DNA of 22,773 nt. Source: Liolophura sinensis (taxonomy: Eukaryota > Mollusca > Polyplacophora > Chitonida > Chitonidae). Of this stretch, positions 8,792 through 19,781 are shown in pieces. Position numbers and translations under genes: made by a program. The notes beneath the pieces are model-generated. The model made no database searches and was not told the DNA's origin. It saw only the letters and a program-made list of their open reading frames with translations. Numbering within the stretch: the first letter of the stretch is position 1; every line of letters starts with the position of its first letter. The stretch lies in assembly GCF_032854445.1 (NCBI RefSeq), contig NW_027018478.1, positions 1 through 22,773 on the forward strand, read 5' to 3'.

Positions 8792-9340
8792 TGGTGCAAT
8801 CCGCGTTGCTCTCCGACCAATACTTTTGGCTGTAGCGACAATTGAATGATCATTTATGTCATAATCACGTGCCCAGCAACGGCTCTTACTCCATGGAAAC
8901 CAGGGAAATTTGCAATTTTTCAACAGCTGCCGATGCCTGGCTCAATTCCGCATCTTTTGGCACCTTACTGAAGTGGGTCAGTGTTCAGTTGTACTTTTCA
9001 CAGCAGACTGTATCAAGTACCTTGTGTTTTTCACGTACAAATGGTGTGGTTTTTCTACACGTAGATAAAGACATTGAGATTGTTTTGGACTTAGAAGTAA
9101 GACAATTGCTGGGTGAGTTAAATGGGCTTGGCCCATAGATTTGACGTCTTCTGGGCTACCGAAGGGCACATAACTTATAGTCAAAAGTTGAATATAGTAA
9201 TGACCAGTCGCGATTGTACAGAGTACAGTGTAGCCGATTTCAATTATTAAAAAGACCAGGCAAAAATGCAAAATTGAAAAAATTGTTCCAGTGCTGCTGC
9301 TATGGAGCTAATCCGACGTATTTTGTGACGAGAAATCGAA
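8792..9340 (+). repeat. Satellite unit M17, subtype D
   Basis: 549 bp. It has CTGAAGTGGGTCAG, TTTTCACAGCAG, GATTGTTTTGG and GGCTTGGCCCATAG. The tail is divergent: AATTATTAAAAAG, AAATTGAAAAAATTG and GCTGCTGCTATGGAGC. M20 shares this tail. Confidence 0.95.
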
Positions 9341-9890
9341 TGGTGCAAACCGCGTTGCTCTCCGACCAATACTTTTTGCTGTAGTGACAATTGAATGATC
9401 ATTTATGTCATAATCACGTGCCCAGCAACGGCTCTTACTCCATGGAAACCAGGGAAATTTGCAATTTTTTAACAGCTGCCGATACCTGGATCAATTCCGT
9501 ATCTTTTGGCACCTTATTCATGTTGGTTTGTGGTTAGTTGTACTTTTTACAGCAGACTGTATCAAGTACCTTATGTCTTTCATGTACAAATGGTGTGGTT
9601 TTTCTACACGTAGATAAAGACATTGAGATTGTCTTGCACTTAGAAGTAAGACAATTGCTGGGTGAGTTAAATGGGCTTAGCCGAAAGATTTGACGTCTTC
9701 TGGGCTACCGAAGGGCACATAACTTATAGTCAAAAGTTGAATATAGTAATGACCAGTCGCGATTGTACAGAGAACATTGTAGCCGATTTCAATTAACAAA
9801 AAAGACCAGGCAAAAATGCAAAAGTGGAAAAACTGTTCCAGTGCTCCTGATAAAAGGCTAATCCGACGTATTTTGTGACGAGAAATCGAA
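9341..9890 (+). repeat. Satellite unit M18, subtype G
   Basis: 550 bp. It has CTTTTTGCTG, GATACCTGGATC, CCGTATC, the block TTCATGTTGGTTTGTGG, CCTTATGTCTTTC, GAGAACATTG and the tail GCTCCTGATAAAAGG. It is closest to M21 in the front half. Confidence 0.95.
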
Positions 9891-10440
9891 TGGTGCAAAC
9901 CGCGTTGCTCTCCGACCAATACTTTTGGCTGTAGTGACAATTGAATGATCATTTATGTCATAATCACGTGCCCAGCAACGGCTCTTACTCCATGGAAACC
10001 AGGGAAATTTGCAATTTTTCAACAGCTGCCGATGCCTGGCTCAATTCCGCATCTTTTGGCACCTTTTTTTATGTGGGTCTGTGGTACGTTGTACTTTTTA
10101 CAGCAGACTGTATCAAGTACCTTGTGTTTTTCACGTACAAATGGTCTGGTTTTTCTACACGTAGATAAAGACATTAAGATTGTCTTGGACTTAGAAGTAA
10201 GACAATTGCTGGGTGAGTTAAATGGGCTTGGCCCAAAGATTTCAGGTCTTCTGGGCAACCGAAGGGAACATAACTTATAGTCAAAAGTTGAATATAGTAA
10301 TGACCAGTCGCGATTGTACAGAGTACAGTGTAGCCGATTTCAATTAACAAAAAGACCAGGCAAAAATGCAAAAGTAAAAAAACTGATCCACTCCTACTAG
10401 TAAGAGGCTAATCCGACGTATTTTGTGACGAGAAATCGAA
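9891..10440 (+). repeat. Satellite unit M19, single-copy variant
   Basis: 550 bp. The block reads CACCTTTTTTTATGTGGG followed by TCTGTGGTACG, not seen elsewhere here. It also has ACATTAAGATTG, GGGCAACCG, GAAGGGAAC, and the tail AAACTGATCCACTCC with CTACTAGTAAGAGG. Confidence 0.95.
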
Positions 10441-10989
10441 TGGTGCAAACCGCGTTGCTCTCCGACCAATACTTTTGGCTGTAGTGACAATTTAATGATC
10501 ATTGATGTCATAATCACGTGCACAGCAACGGCTCTTACTCCATGGAAACCAGGGAAATTTGCAATTTTTCAACAGCTGCCGATGCCTGGCTCAATTCCGC
10601 ATCTTTTAGCACCTTAATGATGTGTGTCTTTGGTCAGTTGTACTTTTTACAGCAGACTGTATGAAGTACTTTGTGTTTTTCACGTACAAATGGTCTGGTT
10701 TTTCTACACGTAGATAAAGACATTGAGATTGTCTTGGACTTAGAAGTAAGACAATTGCTGGGTGAGTTAAATGGGCTTGGCCCAAAGATTTCAGGTCTTC
10801 TGGGCTACCGAAGGGCGCATAGCTTATAGTCAAAAGTTGAATATAGTAATGACCAGTCGCGATTGTACAGAGTACAGTTTAGCCGATTTCAATTAACAAA
10901 AAAACCAGGTAAAAATGCAAAATTGAAAAAATTGTTCCAGTGCTGCTGCTATGGGGCTAATCCGACGTATTTTGTGACGACAAATCGTA
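10441..10989 (+). repeat. Satellite unit M20, single-copy variant
   Basis: 549 bp. It has ATTTAATGATCATTG, CGTGCACAGCAAC, TTTTAGCACC, the block AATGATGTGTGTCTTTGG, ATGAAGTACTTTG and GGGCGCATAGC. The tail equals that of M17 (AATTGAAAAAATTG, GCTGCTATGG), and the last bases read ACAAATCGTATGG. It is the most divergent unit of the window. Confidence 0.95.
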
Positions 10990-11539
10990 TGGTGCAAACC
11001 GCGTTGCTCTCCGACCAATACTTTTGGCTGTAGTGACAATTGAATGATCATTTATGTCATAATCACGTGCCCAGCAACGGCTCTTACTCCATGGAAACCA
11101 GGGAAATTTGCAATTTTTCAAAAGCTGCCGATACCTGGCTCAATTCCGTATCTTTTGGCACCTTATTCATGTTGGACTGTGGTTAGTTGTACTTTTTACA
11201 GCAGACTGTATCAAGTACCTTATGTCTTTTATGTACAAATGGTGTGGTTTTTCTACACGTAGATAAAGACATTGAGATTGTCTTGGACTTAGAAGTAAGA
11301 CAATTGCTGGGTGAGTTAAATGGGCTTAGCCGAAAGATTTGACGTCTTCTGGGCTACCGAACGGCACATAACTTATAGTCAAAATTTGAATATAGTAATG
11401 ACCAGTCGCGATTGTACAGAGTACAGTGTAGCCGATTTCAATTAACAAAAAGACCAGGTAAAAATGCAAAAGTGGAAAAAACTGTTCCAGTGCTTCTGGT
11501 AAGAGCCTAATCCGACGTATTTTGTGACGAGAAATCGAA
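10990..11539 (+). repeat. Satellite unit M21, mosaic of G and the M6 type
   Basis: 550 bp. The front half matches M18 (GATACCTGG, CCGTATC, TTCATGTTGG, TTATGTC). From TTAGCCGAAAG on it matches M6 (CGAACGGCAC, CAAAATTTG, CTTCTGGTAAGAGCC). The switch lies between about 11,235 and 11,330. Confidence 0.95.
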
Positions 11540-12088
11540 TGGTGCAAACTGCGTTGCTCTCCGACCAATACTTTTGGCTGTAGCGACAATTGAATGATCA
11601 TTGATGTCATAATCACGTGCCCAGCAACGGCTCTTACTCCATGGAAACCAGGGATATTTGCAATTTTTTAACAGCTGCCGAGGCCTGGCCCAATTCCGCA
11701 TCTTTTGGCACCTTATACATGTGGGTCAGAGTTTAGTTGTACTTTTTACAGCAGACTGTATCAAGTACCTTGTGTTTTTTATGTACAAATGGTCTGGTTT
11801 TTCTACACGTAGATAAAGACATTGAGATTGTCTTGGACTTAGAAGTAAGACAATTGCTGGGTGAGTCAAATGGGCTTAGCCCAAAGATTTGACGTCTTCT
11901 GGGCTACCGAAGGGCACATAACTTATAGTCAAAAGTTGAATATAGTAATGACCAGTCGCGATGGCATATAGTACAGTGTCGCCGATTTCAATTAACAAAA
12001 AGACCAGGCAAAAATGCAAAAGTGGAAAAACTGTTCAAGTGCTGCTGGTAAGGGGCTAATCCGACGTATTTTGTGACGACAAATCGAA
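11540..12088 (+). repeat. Satellite unit M22, subtype J (start of seven-unit repeat, copy 1)
   Basis: 549 bp. It has GCCGAGGCCTGGCC, the block ATACATGTGGGTCAGAG, GGTGAGTCAAATG, GCGATGGCATATAG, GTGTCGCCG, TGTTCAAGTG, GGTAAGGGGC and GACGACAAATCG. All are shared with M29 and most are confined to J units. Confidence 0.95.
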
Positions 12089-12637
12089 TGGTGCAAACCG
12101 CGTTGCTCTCCGACCAATACTTTTGGCTGTAGTGACAATTGAATGATCATTGATGTCATAATCACGTGCCCAGCAACGGCTCTTACTCCATGGAAACCAG
12201 GGAAATTTGCAATTTTTCAACAGCTGCCGATGCCTGGCTCAATTCCGCATCTTTTGGCACCTTACTGAAGTGGGTTAGTGTTCAGTTGTACTTTTTACAG
12301 CAGACTGTATCAAGTACCTTGTGTTTTTCACGTACAAATGGTCTGGTTTTTCTACACGTAGATAAAGACATTGAGATTGTCTTGCACTTAGAAGTAAGGC
12401 AATTGCTGGGTGAGTTAAATGGGCTTAGCCCAAAGATTTCAGGTCTTCTGGGCTACCGAAGGGCACATAACTTATAGTCAAAAGTTGAATATAGTAATGA
12501 CCAGTCGCGATTGTACAGAGTACAGTGTAGCCGATTTCAATTAACAAAAAGACGAAGCAAAAATGCAAAAGTGGAAAAACTGTTCCAGTGCTACTAGTAA
12601 GAGACTAATCCGACGTATTTTGTGACAAGAAATCGAA
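12089..12637 (+). repeat. Satellite unit M23, subtype D
   Basis: 549 bp. It has GAATGATCATTGATG, CTGAAGTGGGTTAG, TTTCACGTAC, CTTGCACTTAG, AAGGCAATTG and GACGAAGC. It corresponds to M30 and has a 103-codon open frame at 12166-12477. Confidence 0.95.
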
Positions 12638-13186
12638 TGGTGCAATCCGCGTTGCTCTCCGACCAATACTTTTGGCTGTAGCGACTGATCAATGATCATT
12701 GATGTCATAATCACGTGCCCAGCAACGGCTCTTACTCCATGGAAACCAGGGATATTTGCAATTTTTTAACAGCTGCCGATGCCTGGCCCAATTTCACATC
12801 TTTTGGCACCTTATAAATGTGGGTCAGTGTTCAGTTGTACTTTTTACAGCAGACTGTATCAAGTACCTTGTGTTTTTTATGTACAAATGGTGTGGTTTTT
12901 CTACACGTAGATAAAGACATTGAGATTGTCTTGGACTTAGAAGTAAGACAATTGCTGGGTGAGTTAAATGGGCTTAGCCGAAAGATTTGACGTCTTCTGG
13001 GCTACCGAAGGGCACATAACTTATAGTCAAAAGTTGAATATAGTAATGACCAGTCGCAATTGTACAGAGTACAGTGTAGCCGATTTCAATTAACAAAAAG
13101 ACCAGGCAAAAATGCAAAAGTGGAAAAACTGTTCCAGTGCTGCTGGTAAGAGGCTAATCCGACGTATTTTGTGACGAGAAATCGAA
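12638..13186 (+). repeat. Satellite unit M24, subtype A
   Basis: 549 bp. It has GCGACTGATCAATG, the perfect 16-bp palindrome, CCAATTTCACATC, TTAGCCGAAAG and GTCGCAATTG. It corresponds to M31. Confidence 0.95.
12688..12703. repeat. Perfect 16-bp palindrome, M24
   Basis: Same 16 bases, with left flank GACTG instead of GACAG. Confidence 0.95.
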
Positions 13187-13735
13187 TGGTGCAAACCGCG
13201 TTGCTCTCCGACCAATACTTTTGGCTGTAGTGACAATTGAATGATCATTTATGTCATAATCACGTGCCCAGCAACGGCTCTTACTCCATGGAAACCAGGG
13301 AAATTTGCAATTTTTCAACAGCTGCCGATGCCTGGCTCAATTCCGCATCTTTTGGCACCTTACTGAAGTGGGTTAGTGTTCAGTTGTACTTTTTACAGCA
13401 GACTGTATCAAGTACCTTGTGTTTTTTACGTACAAATGGTCTGGTTTTTCTACACGTAGATAAAGACATTGAGATTGTCTTGCACTTAGAAGTAAGACAA
13501 TTGCTGGGTGAGTTAAATGGGCTTAGCCCAAAGATTTCAGGTCTTCTGGGCTACCGAAGGGCACATAACTTATAGTCAAAAGTTGAATATAGTAATGACC
13601 AGTCGCGATTGTACAGAGTACAGTGTAGCCGATTTCAATTAACAAAAAGACCAGGCAAAAATGCAAAAGTGGAAAAACTGTTCCAGTGCTGCTGGTAAGA
13701 GGCTAATCCGACGTATTTTGTGACGACAAATCGAA
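13187..13735 (+). repeat. Satellite unit M25, subtype D
   Basis: 549 bp. It has CTGAAGTGGGTTAG, TTTTTTACGTAC, GGTCTGG, CTTGCACTTAG and GACGACAAATCG. It corresponds to M32 and has the full-length open frame at 13237-13575. Confidence 0.95.
13237..13575 (+). other. 112-codon open frame inside M25, probably not a gene
   Basis: Starts MNDHLCHNHVPSNGSYSMET and ends at the TAG in ACTTATAGTC. Near-identical frames lie at 3902-4240 (M8) and, shorter, at 12166-12477, 13790-14125 and 16011-16322. The middle part (HVDKDIEIVLHLEVRQLLGE) reads like ordinary protein, but I recognise no domain. Units with the TATAAAT block carry TTA TAA in this frame and are closed at that point; TTTGACGTC units stop earlier. 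There is no conserved start context and frameshifting indels are tolerated. Most likely it is a chance frame repeated by the array. Confidence 0.25.
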
Positions 13736-14286
13736 TGGTGCAAACCGCATTGCTCTCCGACCAATACTTTTGGCTGTAGTGACAATTGAATGATCATTTA
13801 TGTCATAATCACGTGCTCAGCAACGGCTCTTACTCCATGGAAACCAGGGAAATTTGCAAATTTTTCAACAGCTGCCGATGCCTGGCTCAATTCCGCATCT
13901 TTTGGCACCTTCCTGAAGTGGGTTAGTGTTCAGTTGTACTTTTTACAGCAGACTGTATCAAGTACCTTGTGTTTTTTATGTACAAATGGTCTGGTTTTTC
14001 TACACGTAGATAAAGACATTGAGATTGTCTTGCACTTAGAAGTAAGGCAATTGCTGGGTGAGTTAAATGGGCTTTGCCCAAAGATTTCAGGTCTTCTGGG
14101 CTACCGAAGGGCACATAACTTATAGTCAAAAGTTGAAATATAGTAATGACCAGTCGCGATTGTACAGAGTACAGTGTAGCCGATTTCAAATAACAAAAAG
14201 ACCAGGCAAAAATGCAAAAGTGGAAAATCTGTTCCAGTGCTGCTGGTAAGAGGCTAATCCGACGTATTTTGTGACGAGAAATCGAA
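13736..14286 (+). repeat. Satellite unit M26, subtype D
   Basis: 551 bp. It has CGCATTGC, CGTGCTCAGC, CACCTTCCTGAAG, GGGCTTTGCCC and TTTCAAATAAC. There are two one-base insertions, in CAAATTTTTC and TTGAAATATAG. It corresponds to M33. Confidence 0.95.
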
Positions 14287-14835
14287 TGGTGCAAACCGTG
14301 TTGCTTTCCGACCAATACTTTTGGCTGTAGTGACAATTGAATGATCATTTATGTCATAATCACGTGCCCAGCAACGGCTCTTACTCCATGGAAACCAGGG
14401 AAATTTGCAATTTTTCAACAGCTGCCGATGCCTGGCTCAATTCCACATCTTTTGGCACCTTATAAATGTGGGTCAGTGTTTAGTTGTACTTTTCACAGCA
14501 GACTGTATCATGTACCTTGTGTTTTTTATGTACAAATGGTGTGGTTTTTCTACACGTAGATAAAGACATTGAGATTGTCTTGGACTTAGAAGTAAGACAA
14601 TTGCTGGGTGAGTTAAATGGGCTTAGCCCAAAGATTTGACGTCTTCTGGGCTACCGAAGGGCACATAACTTATAGTCAAAAGTTGAATATAGTAATGACC
14701 AGTCGCGATTGTACAGAGTACAGTGTAGCCGATTTCAATTAACAAAAAGACCAAATAAAAATGCAAAAGTGGAAAAACTGTTCCGGTGCTGCTGGTAAGA
14801 GGCTAATCCGACGTATTTTGTGACGAGAAATCGAA
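14287..14835 (+). repeat. Satellite unit M27, subtype B
   Basis: 549 bp. It has CCGTGTTGCTTTCCG, the TATAAAT block, TTTTCACAGC, TATCATGTACC, GACCAAATAAAAATG and TTCCGGTGC. It corresponds to M34. Confidence 0.95.
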
Positions 14836-15384
14836 TGGTGCAAACCGCATTGCTCTCCGACCAATACTTTTGGCTGTAGTGACAATTGAATGATCATTTA
14901 TGTCATAATCACGTGCCCAGCAACGGCTCTTACTCCATGGAAACCAGGGAAATTTGCAATTTTTCAACAGCTGCCGATGCCTGGCTCAATTCCGCATCTT
15001 TTGGCACCTTATAAATGTGGGTCAGTGTTTAGTTGTACTTTTTACAGCAGACTGTATCAAGTACCTTGTGTTTTTTATGTACAAATGGTGTGGTTTTTCT
15101 ACACGTAGATAAAGACATTAAGATTGTTTTGGACTTAGAAGTAAGGCAATTGCTGGGTGAGTTAAATGGGCTTAGCCCAAAGATTTGACGTCTTCTGGGC
15201 TACCGAAGGGCACATAACTTATAGTCAAAAGTTGAATATAGTAATGACCAGTCGCGATTGTACAGAGTACAGTGTAGCCGATTTCAATTAACAAAAAGAC
15301 CAGGTAAAAATGCAAAAGTGGAAAAACTGTTCCAGTGCTGCTGGTAAGAATCTAATCCGACGTATTTTGTGACGAGAAATCGAA
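14836..15384 (+). repeat. Satellite unit M28, subtype B (end of seven-unit copy 1)
   Basis: 549 bp. It has CGCATTGC, TCCGCATC, the TATAAAT block, ACATTAAGATTGTTTTGG, AAGGCAATTG and the tail CTGCTGGTAAGAATC. It corresponds to M35 except in the last third. Confidence 0.95.
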
Positions 15385-15933
15385 TGGTGCAAACCGCGTT
15401 GCTCTCCGACCAATACTTTTGGCTGTAGTGACAATTGAATGATCATTGATGTCATAATCACGTGCCCAGCAACGGCTCTTACTCCATGGAAACCAGGGAT
15501 ATTTGCAATTTTTTAACAGCTGCCGAGGCCTGGCCCAATTCCGCATCTTTTGGCACCTTATACATGTGGGTCAGAGTTTAGTTGTACTTTTTACAGCAGA
15601 CTGTATCAAGTACCTTGTGTTTTTTATGTACAAATGGTCTGGTTTTTCTACACGTAGATAAAGACATTGAGATTGTCTTGGACTTAGAAGTAAGACAATT
15701 GCTGGGTGAGTCAAATGGGCTTAGCCCAAAGATTTGACGTCTTCTGGGCTACCGAAGGGCACATAACTTATAGTCAAAAGTTGAATATAGTAATGACCAG
15801 TCGCGATGGCATATAGTACAGTGTCGCCGATTTCAATTAACAAAAAGACCAGGCAAAAATGCAAAAGTGGAAAAACTGTTCAAGTGCTGCTGGTAAGGGG
15901 CTAATCCGACGTATTTTGTGACGACAAATCGAA
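15385..15933 (+). repeat. Satellite unit M29, subtype J (start of seven-unit copy 2)
   Basis: 549 bp. It matches M22 except at AAACCGCG (AAACTGCG in M22) and GTAGTGAC (GTAGCGAC in M22). It has all the J marks, including GGCATATAG and GTGTCGCCG. Confidence 0.95.
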
Positions 15934-16482
15934 TGGTGCAAACCGCGTTGCTCTCCGACCAATACTTTTGGCTGTAGCGACAATTGAATGATCATTGATG
16001 TCATAATCACGTGCCCAGCAACGGCTCTTACTCCATGGAAACCAGGGAAATTTGCAATTTTTTAACAGCTGCCGATGCCTGGCTCAATTCCGCATCTTTT
16101 GGCACCTTACTGAAGTGGGTTAGTGTTCAGTTGTACTTTTTACAGCAGACTGTATCAAGTACCTTGTGTTTTTCACGTACAAATGGTGTGGTTTTTCTAC
16201 ACGTAGATAAAGACATTGAGATTGTCTTGCACTTAGAAGTAAGGCAATTGCTGGGTGAGTTAAATGGGCTTAGCCCAAAGATTTCAGGTCTTCTGGGCTA
16301 CCGAAGGGCACATAACTTATAGTCAAAAGTTGAATATAGTAATGACCAGTCGCGATTGTACAGAGTACAGTTTAGCCGATTTCAATTAACAAAAAGACGA
16401 AGCAAAAATGCAAAAGTGGAAAAACTGTTCCAGTGCTACTAGTAAGAGACTAATCCGACGTATTTTGTGACGAGAAATCGAA
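15934..16482 (+). repeat. Satellite unit M30, subtype D
   Basis: 549 bp. It matches M23, differing at GTAGCGAC, TTTTTTAACAG, GGTGTGG, CAGTTTAGCC and GACGAG. Open frame of 103 codons at 16011-16322. Confidence 0.95.
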
Positions 16483-17031
16483 TGGTGCAATCCGCGTTGC
16501 TCTCCGACCAATACTTTTGGCTGTAGCGACAGATAAATGATCATTGATGTCATAATCACGTGCCCAGCAACGGCTCTTACTCCATGGAAACCAGGGATAT
16601 TTGCAATTTTTTAACAGCTGCCGATGCCTGGCCCAATTTCACATCTTTTGGCACCTTATAAATGTGGGGTCAGTGTTCAGTTGTACTTTTACAGCAGACT
16701 GTATCAAGTACCTTGTGTTTTTTATGTACAATGGTGTGGTTTTTCTACACGTAGATAAAGACATTGAGATTGTCTTGGACTTAGAAGTAAGACAATTGCT
16801 GGGTGAGTTAAATGGGCTTAGCCGAAAGATTTGACGTCTTCTGGGCTACCGAAGGGCACATAACTTATAGTCAAAAGTTGAATATAGTAATGACCAGTCG
16901 CAATTGTACAGAGTACAGTGTAGCCGATTTCAATTAACAAAAAGACCAGGCAAAAATGCAAAAGTGGAAAAAACTGTTCCAGTGCTGCTGGTAAGAGGCT
17001 AATCCGACGTATTTTGTGAGGAGAAATCGAA
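16483..17031 (+). repeat. Satellite unit M31, subtype A; indels begin here
   Basis: 549 bp, but reached by two insertions and two deletions (GTGGGGTCAG, ACTTTTACAG, TACAATGG, GGAAAAAACT). The palindrome has one change (ATAAATGATCATTGAT). It matches M24 apart from these and GTGAGGAG. Confidence 0.95.
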
Positions 17032-17577
17032 TGGTGCAAACCGCGTTGCTCTCCGACAATACTTTTGGCTGTAGTGACAATTGAATGATCATTTATGTCA
17101 TAATCACGTGCCCAGCAACGGCTCTTACTCCATGGAAACCAGGGGAAATTTGCAATTTTCAACAGCTGCGATGCCTGGCTCAATTCCGCATCTTTTGGCA
17201 CCTTACTGAAGTGGTTAGTGTTCAGTTGTACTTTTTACAGCAGACTGTATCAAGTACCTTGTGTTTTTTACGTACAAATGGTCTGGTTTTTCTACACGTA
17301 GATAAAGACATTGAGATTGTCTTGCACTTAGAAGTAAGACAATTTGCTGGGTGAGTTCAATGGGCTTAGCCCAAAGATTTCAGGTCTTCTGGGCTACCGA
17401 AGGGCACATAACTTATAGTCAAAAGTTGAATATAGTAATGACCAGTCGCGATTGTACAGAGTACAGTGTAGCCGATTTCAATTAACAAAAAGACCAGGCA
17501 AAAATGCAAAAGTGGAAAAACTGTTCAGTGCTGCTGGTAAGAGGCTAATCCGACGTATTTTGTGACGACAAATCGAA
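17032..17577 (+). repeat. Satellite unit M32, subtype D with many indels
   Basis: 546 bp. Seven single-base indels against M25: CCGACAAT, AGGGGAAAT, CAATTTTCAAC, GCTGCGATG, AAGTGGTTAG, CAATTTGC and GTTCAGTG. The substitutions otherwise match M25. Confidence 0.95.
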
Positions 17578-18128
17578 TGGTGCAAACCGCATTGCTCTCC
17601 GACCAATACTTTTGGCTGTAGTGACAATTGAATGATCATTTATGTCATAATCACGTGCCCAGCAACGGCTCTTACTCCATGGAAACCCAGGGAAATTTGC
17701 AATTTTTCAACAGCTGCGATGCCTGGCTCAATTCCGCATCTTTTGGCACCTTACTGAAGTGGGTTAGTGTTCAGTTGTACTTTTTACAGCAGACTGTATC
17801 AAGTACCTTGTGTTTTTCACGTACAAAATGGTCTGGTTTTTCTACACGTAGATAAAGACATTGAGATTGTCTTGCACTTAGAAGTAAGGCAATTGCTGGG
17901 TGAGTTAAATGGGCTTTTGCCCAAAGATATTTCAGGTCTTCTGGGCTACCGAAGGGCACATAACTTATAGTCAAAAGCTGAATATAGTAATGACCAGTCG
18001 CGATTGTACAGAGTACAGTGTAGCCGATTTCAATAACAAAAAGACCAGGCAAAAATGCAAAAGTGGAAAATCTGTTCCAGTGCTGCTGGTAAGAGGCTAA
18101 TCCGACGTATTTGTGACGAGAAATCGAA
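17578..18128 (+). repeat. Satellite unit M33, subtype D with many indels
   Basis: 551 bp. It matches M26 in CTTTTGCCC-type marks, with indels at GAAACCCAG, GCTGCGATG, ACAAAATGG, GGGCTTTTGCCC, GATATTTCAGG, CAATAACAAA and GTATTTGTG. Confidence 0.95.
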
Positions 18129-18679
18129 TGGTGCAAACCGTGTTGCTTTCCGACCAATACTTTTGGCTGTAGTGACAATTGAATGATCATTTATGTCATA
18201 ATCACGTGCCCAGCAACGGCTCTTACTCCATGGAAACCAGGGAAATTTGCAATTTTTCAACAGCTGCCGATGCCTGGCTCAATTCCACATCTTTTGGCAC
18301 CTTATAAATGTGGGTCAGTGTTTAGTTGTACTTTTCACAGCAGACTGTATCAAGTACCTTGTGGTTTTTTATGTACAAATGGTGTGGTTTTTTCTACACG
18401 TAGATAAAGACATTGAGATTGTCTTGGACTTAGAAGTAAGACAATTGCTGGGTGAGTTAAATGGGCTTAGCCCAAAGATTTGACGTCTTCTGGGCTACCG
18501 AAGGGCACATAACTTATAGTCAAAAGTTGAATATAGTAATGACCAGTCGCGATTGTACAGAGTACAGTGTAGCCGATTTCAATTAACAAAAAGACCAAAT
18601 AAAAATGCAAAAGTGGAAAAACTGTTCCGGTGCTGCTGGTAAGAGGCTAATCCGACGTATTTTGTGACGAGAAATCGAA
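18129..18679 (+). repeat. Satellite unit M34, subtype B
   Basis: 551 bp. It shares the rare M27 marks (CCGTGTTGCTTTCCG, GACCAAATAAAAATG, TTCCGGTGC). It differs at TATCAAGTACC and by two one-base insertions in G/T runs near 18,364 and 18,390. Confidence 0.95.
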
Positions 18680-19228
18680 TGGTGCAAACCGCATTGCTCT
18701 CCGACCAATACTTTTGGCTGTAGTGACAATTGAATGATCATTTATGTCATAATCACGTGCCCAGCAACGGCTCTTACTCCATGGAAACCAGGGAAATTTG
18801 CAATTTTTCAACAGCTGCCGATGCCTGGCTCAATTCCGCATCTTTTGGCACCTTATAAATGTGGGTCAGTGTTTAGTTGTACTTTTTACAGCAGACTGTA
18901 TCAAGTACCTTGTGTTTTTTATGTACAAATGGTGTGGTTTTTCTACACGTAGATAAAGACATTAAGATTGTTTTGGACTTAGAAGTAAGGCAATTGCTGG
19001 GTGAGTTAAATGGGCTAGCCCAAAGATTTGACGTCTTCTGGGCTACCGAAGGGCACATAACTTATAGTCAAAAGTTGAATATAGTAATGACCAGTCGCGA
19101 TTGTACAGAGTACAGTGTAGCCGATTTCAATTAACAAAAAGACCAGGCAAAAATGCAAAAGTGGAAAAACTGTTCCAGTGCTACTAGTAAGAGGCTAATC
19201 CGACGTATTTTGTGACGGAGAAATCGAA
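18680..19228 (+). repeat. Satellite unit M35, subtype B, mosaic tail
   Basis: 549 bp. The front two thirds match M28 (CGCATTGC, ACATTAAGATTGTTTTGG). The tail switches to GACCAGGC and CTACTAGTAAGAGG, unlike M28, so the seven-unit match breaks between about 19,020 and 19,150. Indels: GGGCTAGCCC and GACGGAG. Confidence 0.95.
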
Positions 19229-19781
19229 TGGTGCAGTCCGCATTGCTCTCCGACCAATACTTTTGGCTGTAGCGACAATTGAATGATCATTTATGTCATA
19301 ATCACGTGCGTAACAACGGCCTCTTACTCCATGGAAACCAGGGAAATTTGCAATTTTTTCAACAGCTGCCGATGCCTGGCTCAATTCCGCATCTTTTGGC
19401 ACCTTACTGAAGTGGGTTAGTGTTCAGTTGTACTTTTTACAGCAGACTGTATCAAGTACCTTGTGTTTTTCACGTACAAATGGTGTGGTTTTTTCTACAC
19501 GTAGATAAAGACATTGAGATTGTCTTGCACTTAGAAGTAAGGCAATTGCTGGGTGAGTTAAATGGGCTTAGCCCAAAGATTTCAGGTCTTCTGGGCTACC
19601 GAAGGGCACATAACTTATAGTCAAAAGTTGAATATAGTAATGACCAGTCGCGATTGTACAGAGTACAGTTTAGCCGATTTCAATTAACCAAAAAGATGGA
19701 GCAAAAATGCAAAAGTGGAAAAACTGTTCCAGTGCTACTAGTAAGAGGCTATTCCGACGTATTTTGTGACGAGAAATCGAA
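19229..19781 (+). repeat. Satellite unit M36, subtype D
   Basis: 553 bp. It has GCAGTCCGCATTG, CGTGCGTAACAACGG, TTTCACGTAC, CAGTTTAGCC and AAGATGGAGC, close to M15 and M30. Four one-base insertions. Confidence 0.95.

Larger units (their letters stand above)
11540..15384 (+). repeat. Seven-unit higher-order repeat J-D-A-D-D-B-B, copy 1
   Basis: M22-M28, 3,845 bp. Unit order and private variants are matched one for one by M29-M35: J marks, GTCGCAATTG in A, CCGTGTTGCTTTCCG in the first B and GATTGTTTTGG in the second B. Confidence 0.9.
15385..19228 (+). repeat. Seven-unit higher-order repeat J-D-A-D-D-B-B, copy 2
   Basis: M29-M35, 3,844 bp, offset 3,845 from copy 1. The first two units differ from copy 1 by a few substitutions; later units differ mostly by single-base indels. 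The match fails in the tail of M35. Confidence 0.9.
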
